Below are positions 4,881 through 8,171 of a stretch of 8,171 bases of DNA, piece by piece. The notes below the pieces were generated by a model. It was not told where the DNA came from. It did not search any database and worked only from the letters and a program-made list of their open reading frames with translations. Every line of letters starts with the position of its first letter. Position 1 is the first letter of the stretch. A program made the translations under genes and the position numbers. The stretch spans positions 1 to 8,171 of the forward strand of contig DAOVBF010000044.1 in NCBI GenBank assembly GCA_030673955.1. The letters run 5' to 3'. Source of the stretch: Deltaproteobacteria bacterium (GTDB lineage: Bacteria > Myxococcota_A > UBA9160 > SZUA-336).

Positions 4881-7800
4881 GTGATCCCTCCCCCACCCGA
4901 GCGACGACGGAGTTGCGCAGGTCGACTCCGCACAGTGCTGAGCACGCAGCGGGTGAGATTTCGCGCTGAATTCGTCCGGAGTCGTCTCGGACGCCGGATC
5001 CTGATCCTCTTCTTGTTTTGTGCCCTGCTCCCGACGGCAACGGTCGCGTTCCTGGCCTTCAGCGAGGTGACGGCCCGACTCCACGAGCAGAGCAAGTCGC
5101 GGCTGCGTCACCTGAGTCAGCGCGCCGGTATGGCGATCCATGAGCGGCTACTTCAGCTCGAGAGCGAGTTGAGTAGCCTCAAGAAGCCGGTCAGCCGTGC
5201 TCCGAAGGTCGCACGTCAGAAGATTCTCGCCCAGTGGCTCAAGAGCCGCTTCGACAGGGTCACCATTGTGGGTGCTGATGGCAAAACGCTTCCGGTCATC
5301 GGCGGTGATCCGGGGCTGCCGCAACTGACCCCCTCGCAGGCCGAACACATCCGAGCCGGGAGCACCGTCATCGCCACGACCTTTGAGGAAAAAACCCCGC
5401 GAATTTACCTGATCCGAGCACTCGATCCCGGTCTTCCGAACTCGCCCGCCATCTTTTGGAGGGTGAACTCATCGTACCTTTGGGAGATCTCCGATTTGAC
5501 GAGCTCGCGGCCCCAAACCGAGCTCTGCGTTCTCGCCGACACAGGGCGGGCGCTCCACTGCTCGCTACCGAATCCCGCCGCCTTTACCAAGCATGCGGCA
5601 AAACAAATGCACCGCTCCGAATCCGGTTTCTTCGATTGGGAGGGGCAGGAGACGAGCTTCCTAGCCGCTTACGACACCATCTCCCTGACGGCGGACTTTG
5701 ATGCGCCGAAATGGGTCATATTGGTGAGCCGAGCGAGATCGAACATCCTGGAGCCCCTCGCCAGCTTCAGGCGAACGTTTCCCCTCGCCATCATCGGCGC
5801 ACTCTGTCTAGTGCTGCTGCTGAGCTCCACCCAGATTCGCCGCAGCCTGGTTCCGTTGGAGCAGCTCCAGCGGGGCACCCGTCGCATCGCTGATGGAGAG
5901 TTCGAAACGAGAGTGGCGCTGTCCAGTGGAGATGAGTTCGAGGAGCTGGCGGATTCGTTCAATGACATGGCGGAGCAGCTGGGTCGCCAGTTCAATGTAC
6001 TCGCAACGATGGCCGAGATCGATCGCGCCGTCCTCTCGACGATTGATACTCCCGGGGTGGTAGAGGCCCTGTTACTCCGAATTCCGAGTCTCTATCCCTG
6101 CGACGCCCTGAGTGTAACCCTCCTCCACCCGAAAGGAGGATCTGTAGCCGAGACCCATGTCCGCGCAGCCAACGCATTAGCCGGGCAACGCAAGGAGCGA
6201 TGCACCCTGTCGGCCGCGGACCTGGAGGAGCTTCACTCGAGCACCGGGACCGTCGTATACGACGACGACGAAGACCTGCCGTCCTACCTGCTGCCGCTCG
6301 CGAGCGAGGGAGCTCGCCTGTTCATCGCTCTGCCGATCCTCGCCAAGTCCGAGCTGCTCGGGATCATCGCCCTCGGCCATTCAGAGATCGGTCGTTGGGA
6401 CTCGGACCAGCTTCTCCAAATACGCCGGCTCGCGGATCAGGTTGCGATCGGGCTCTCGAACGTGCGCATGTTCGAGCGGGTTCGTTTCCTGGCGTATTAC
6501 GACGAGCTCACCGGGCTCGCGAATCGGGTGCGGTTTCAAGAGTGCGTGAGGGAGGCCCTGACACAGGCGGAGCGTCACGGCACCTCGTTCGCGGTCTTCT
6601 TGCTCGACCTCGACAACTTCAAACAAATCACTGACACGCTCGGGCATGCAGTGGGAGACAGTCTGCTCCAGGCCGTGGCCAAGCGGTTAGTGGGAGGCGT
6701 ACGTCGAACGGATGCCGCAGCACGCGCAGCGGGCCAGAAGACCGAGACCGATGTGGCACGGCTCGGCGGAGACGAGTTCACGGTCTTGTTGACCGGCATC
6801 GAAGACCCTCAAGATGCTGCGGAGGTTGCAGCACGAGTCCTTGCGACCTTGGATCAGGGCTTCAGGATCGGATCTCAAGAGCTGTTCGTCACCGCTAGTG
6901 TCGGTATCGCGGTTTCCCCACTGGACGGAATGGACCCCGAGACGCTGCTTAAGAACGCGGATACCGCCATGTACCACGCGAAGGACCAGGGTGGGAACAA
7001 CTTCCAGTTCTACCAGCAGTCGATGAGCGCGATCGCGCTCCATCGCTTGACGGTGGAAGGCAAGCTCCGAAAGGCGATCGAGCGGGACGAATTCGTCCTG
7101 CACTATCAGCCGGTGGTGGACGTCGAGACGGGACGTATGGTTGGCGTAGAGGCGCTGCTGCGCTGGTCCGACCCCGTTTTGGGAGTGGTCTCCCCGGCCG
7201 ACTTCATCTCGATCGCGGAGGAGAGCCCCATCATCGTCCGGATCGGCGAATGGGTACTGCGAGAGGCGTGCGCGCAGGGCGTTCGGTGGCGGGCGGAGGG
7301 GCTCCCTCGGATTCGAGTGTCAGTGAACGTTTCCGGTCGCCAGTTCTGGGATGACTCGCTCGTCGCCAAGGTCGACCAGGCGCTACGCGATACCGGACTG
7401 GACCCCTCCTGCCTCGTCGTGGAGCTGACCGAAAGCGTTTTGATGGAGCGGGTCCGCGAGAGCGTGATCCTGGAGGAGCTCAAGGCGCTCGGACTGGGGA
7501 TCTCGATCGATGACTTCGGAACCGGTTACTCGTCTCTAAGCTATCTGACGCAGTTTCCAGTCGACAGCCTCAAGATCGACAGATCGTTCGTGCGGGGTGT
7601 CGATACGAATCGCCGCGGGGCAGCCATCACGGCGGCGATCGTCGCCATGGCCCAGAGCCTGGATCTGAAAGTCGTGGCGGAGGGCGTTGAGACTCCACAA
7701 GAGCTCGCCTTTCTGCGGGAGCTCGGCTGCGATGAGATTCAGGGGCACATCTTTAGCAAGCCCGTAGCTGCGGAGTCGATCGCGGGACACCTGCGCGAGG

Positions 7801-7913
7801 GCACGCGGCTCCCGGCTCCCCGCCGAGCCGCGCGGCGTACGAAGGCCCGCCGCAAGCCTATCCCTTCTACACGGCCGAAGCGGCGCCGCCGCCCTCCCCG
7901 TGGGTCCCGTTGA
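4881..7913 (+). CDS. Membrane GGDEF-EAL c-di-GMP enzyme with dCache-like sensor, HAMP and GAF
   Basis: This 1010-residue protein is predicted both to make and to break cyclic di-GMP. After a basic start come a transmembrane helix (about 40-61), a dCache-like periplasmic sensor (about 62-298, with Cys216 and Cys227 as a possible disulfide), a second helix (299-316), HAMP (317-370) and GAF (about 374-530). The GGDEF domain (about 534-715) has DELTGLANR (541-549), LDLDNFK (575-581) and intact GGDEF (629-633). The EAL domain (about 722-972) keeps the expected active-site residues: E757 in EALLRW, N816, E848, D877-D878, K898 and E934, plus Q954. Both activities therefore look possible. A 36-residue Arg/Lys/Pro-rich tail ends it. 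The RxxD inhibition site (608-611) is separated from GGDEF by an enlarged loop. No Shine-Dalgarno supports GTG 4881; GTG 4935 or 4953 are alternatives. The 5' half seems more AT-rich than neighbouring genes, hinting at transfer. Confidence 0.93.
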   Translation: MIPPPPERRRSCAGRLRTVLSTQRVRFRAEFVRSRLGRRILILFLFCALLPTATVAFLAFSEVTARLHEQSKSRLRHLSQRAGMAIHERLLQLESELSSLKKPVSRAPKVARQKILAQWLKSRFDRVTIVGADGKTLPVIGGDPGLPQLTPSQAEHIRAGSTVIATTFEEKTPRIYLIRALDPGLPNSPAIFWRVNSSYLWEISDLTSSRPQTELCVLADTGRALHCSLPNPAAFTKHAAKQMHRSESGFFDWEGQETSFLAAYDTISLTADFDAPKWVILVSRARSNILEPLASFRRTFPLAIIGALCLVLLLSSTQIRRSLVPLEQLQRGTRRIADGEFETRVALSSGDEFEELADSFNDMAEQLGRQFNVLATMAEIDRAVLSTIDTPGVVEALLLRIPSLYPCDALSVTLLHPKGGSVAETHVRAANALAGQRKERCTLSAADLEELHSSTGTVVYDDDEDLPSYLLPLASEGARLFIALPILAKSELLGIIALGHSEIGRWDSDQLLQIRRLADQVAIGLSNVRMFERVRFLAYYDELTGLANRVRFQECVREALTQAERHGTSFAVFLLDLDNFKQITDTLGHAVGDSLLQAVAKRLVGGVRRTDAAARAAGQKTETDVARLGGDEFTVLLTGIEDPQDAAEVAARVLATLDQGFRIGSQELFVTASVGIAVSPLDGMDPETLLKNADTAMYHAKDQGGNNFQFYQQSMSAIALHRLTVEGKLRKAIERDEFVLHYQPVVDVETGRMVGVEALLRWSDPVLGVVSPADFISIAEESPIIVRIGEWVLREACAQGVRWRAEGLPRIRVSVNVSGRQFWDDSLVAKVDQALRDTGLDPSCLVVELTESVLMERVRESVILEELKALGLGISIDDFGTGYSSLSYLTQFPVDSLKIDRSFVRGVDTNRRGAAITAAIVAMAQSLDLKVVAEGVETPQELAFLRELGCDEIQGHIFSKPVAAESIAGHLREGTRLPAPRRAARRTKARRKPIPSTRPKRRRRPPRGSR

Positions 7914-8083
7914 CCGCGCTTCCCACCTGTACCTCGCCGCCTCCACCACGACGCCCTGGCCGTCTCCCCCACGCCCCCAGGCCGCACCGGCCCCGTCCAC
8001 CCATTGGGGAGCGATCTCGCGGAGTCTGGTAGCGGGCAGGCATGCGCTCGTAACCGTTCTGAGCTCACGGACGTCTAGTGAGT

Positions 8084-8171
8084 ATGAGCGTGCAAGCAAT
8101 GCTCCCGAGAAGGCTGGACTGGGCGACGCCGGACGCCGTTTGGCAGGCGATTCGTGAGGAGGCGGCCCAGG
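8084..8171 (+). CDS. cysE: Probable serine O-acetyltransferase, N-terminal fragment
   Basis: An open frame begins at ATG 8084 and runs off the window after 29 codons. Its later part, DAVWQAIREEAAQ, resembles the start of the helical N-terminal domain of CysE serine acetyltransferases (typically xWxxIRxEA followed by an alanine-rich helix). CysE makes O-acetylserine from serine and acetyl-CoA, the first step of cysteine synthesis. In-frame GTG 8078 and ATG 8099 are alternative starts, and no strong Shine-Dalgarno is present. The 170 bases before it, after the GGDEF-EAL stop, show no gene and no clear terminator. The call rests on about a dozen residues and is tentative. Confidence 0.5.
   Translation, partial: MSVQAMLPRRLDWATPDAVWQAIREEAAQ

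Noticed and set aside
4477..4884. Plus-strand frame of 135 codons downstream of ssrA
   Set aside because: The composition looks random, there is no ribosome binding site, and it conflicts with the frame carrying the recognisable NHL-type remnant.
7536..8099. Minus-strand frame of 187 codons at the 3' end of the GGDEF-EAL gene
   Set aside because: It is mostly antisense to the conserved EAL domain and shows no domain of its own.

Overview
This is a GC-rich bacterial window with tightly packed genes, GTG starts and very short or overlapping gene junctions. I read it as a deltaproteobacterium in the broad old sense (Myxococcota, Binatota or a relative). The evidence is the compact GC-rich style, a DUF502 membrane protein beside smpB, and the remnant of a signal-peptide-bearing NHL-type repeat protein of a sort I associate with that group. 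No taxonomic marker decides it, so the placement is inference.

Layout. (1) Positions 27-2477, plus strand, hold a three-gene overlapping operon: a two-helix DUF502 membrane protein, SmpB (the protein partner of tmRNA), and a lipoprotein with a matrixin-like zinc-protease motif. (2) Positions 2486-4004, minus strand, hold two overlapping genes convergent to that operon: a small TFIIB-type zinc-ribbon protein, then an RlmI-type 23S rRNA cytosine methyltransferase. The two convergent stop codons lie inside one perfect 16-bp palindrome. (3) Positions 4005-4111 are a divergent promoter region. (4) Positions 4112-4466 encode a complete one-piece tmRNA (ssrA), with acceptor stem, encoded CCA, T arm, pseudoknots and a tag reading frame ending ...ADSELALAA. 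(5) Positions 4467-4880 carry no intact gene; they hold a perfect 10-bp stem hairpin and a decayed N-terminal fragment of an NHL-type protein, as expected of debris at an ssrA integration hotspot. (6) Positions 4881-7913 encode a 1010-residue membrane c-di-GMP enzyme: dCache-like sensor, HAMP, GAF, GGDEF and EAL domains, with a very basic tail. (7) At the right edge, from about 8084, a gene begins whose first 29 residues resemble serine O-acetyltransferase (CysE); it runs off the window.

How the parts fit. SmpB and tmRNA are obligate partners in trans-translation ribosome rescue and lie about 2.9 kb apart. The rRNA methyltransferase between them also acts on the ribosome. The c-di-GMP protein looks like an independent signalling gene. 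I see no phage, CRISPR, toxin-antitoxin or clearly new multi-gene system. The least ordinary items are the lipoprotein protease with a stretched zinc motif, the expanded I-site loop of the GGDEF domain, the stop-codon palindrome and the NHL-type remnant behind ssrA.
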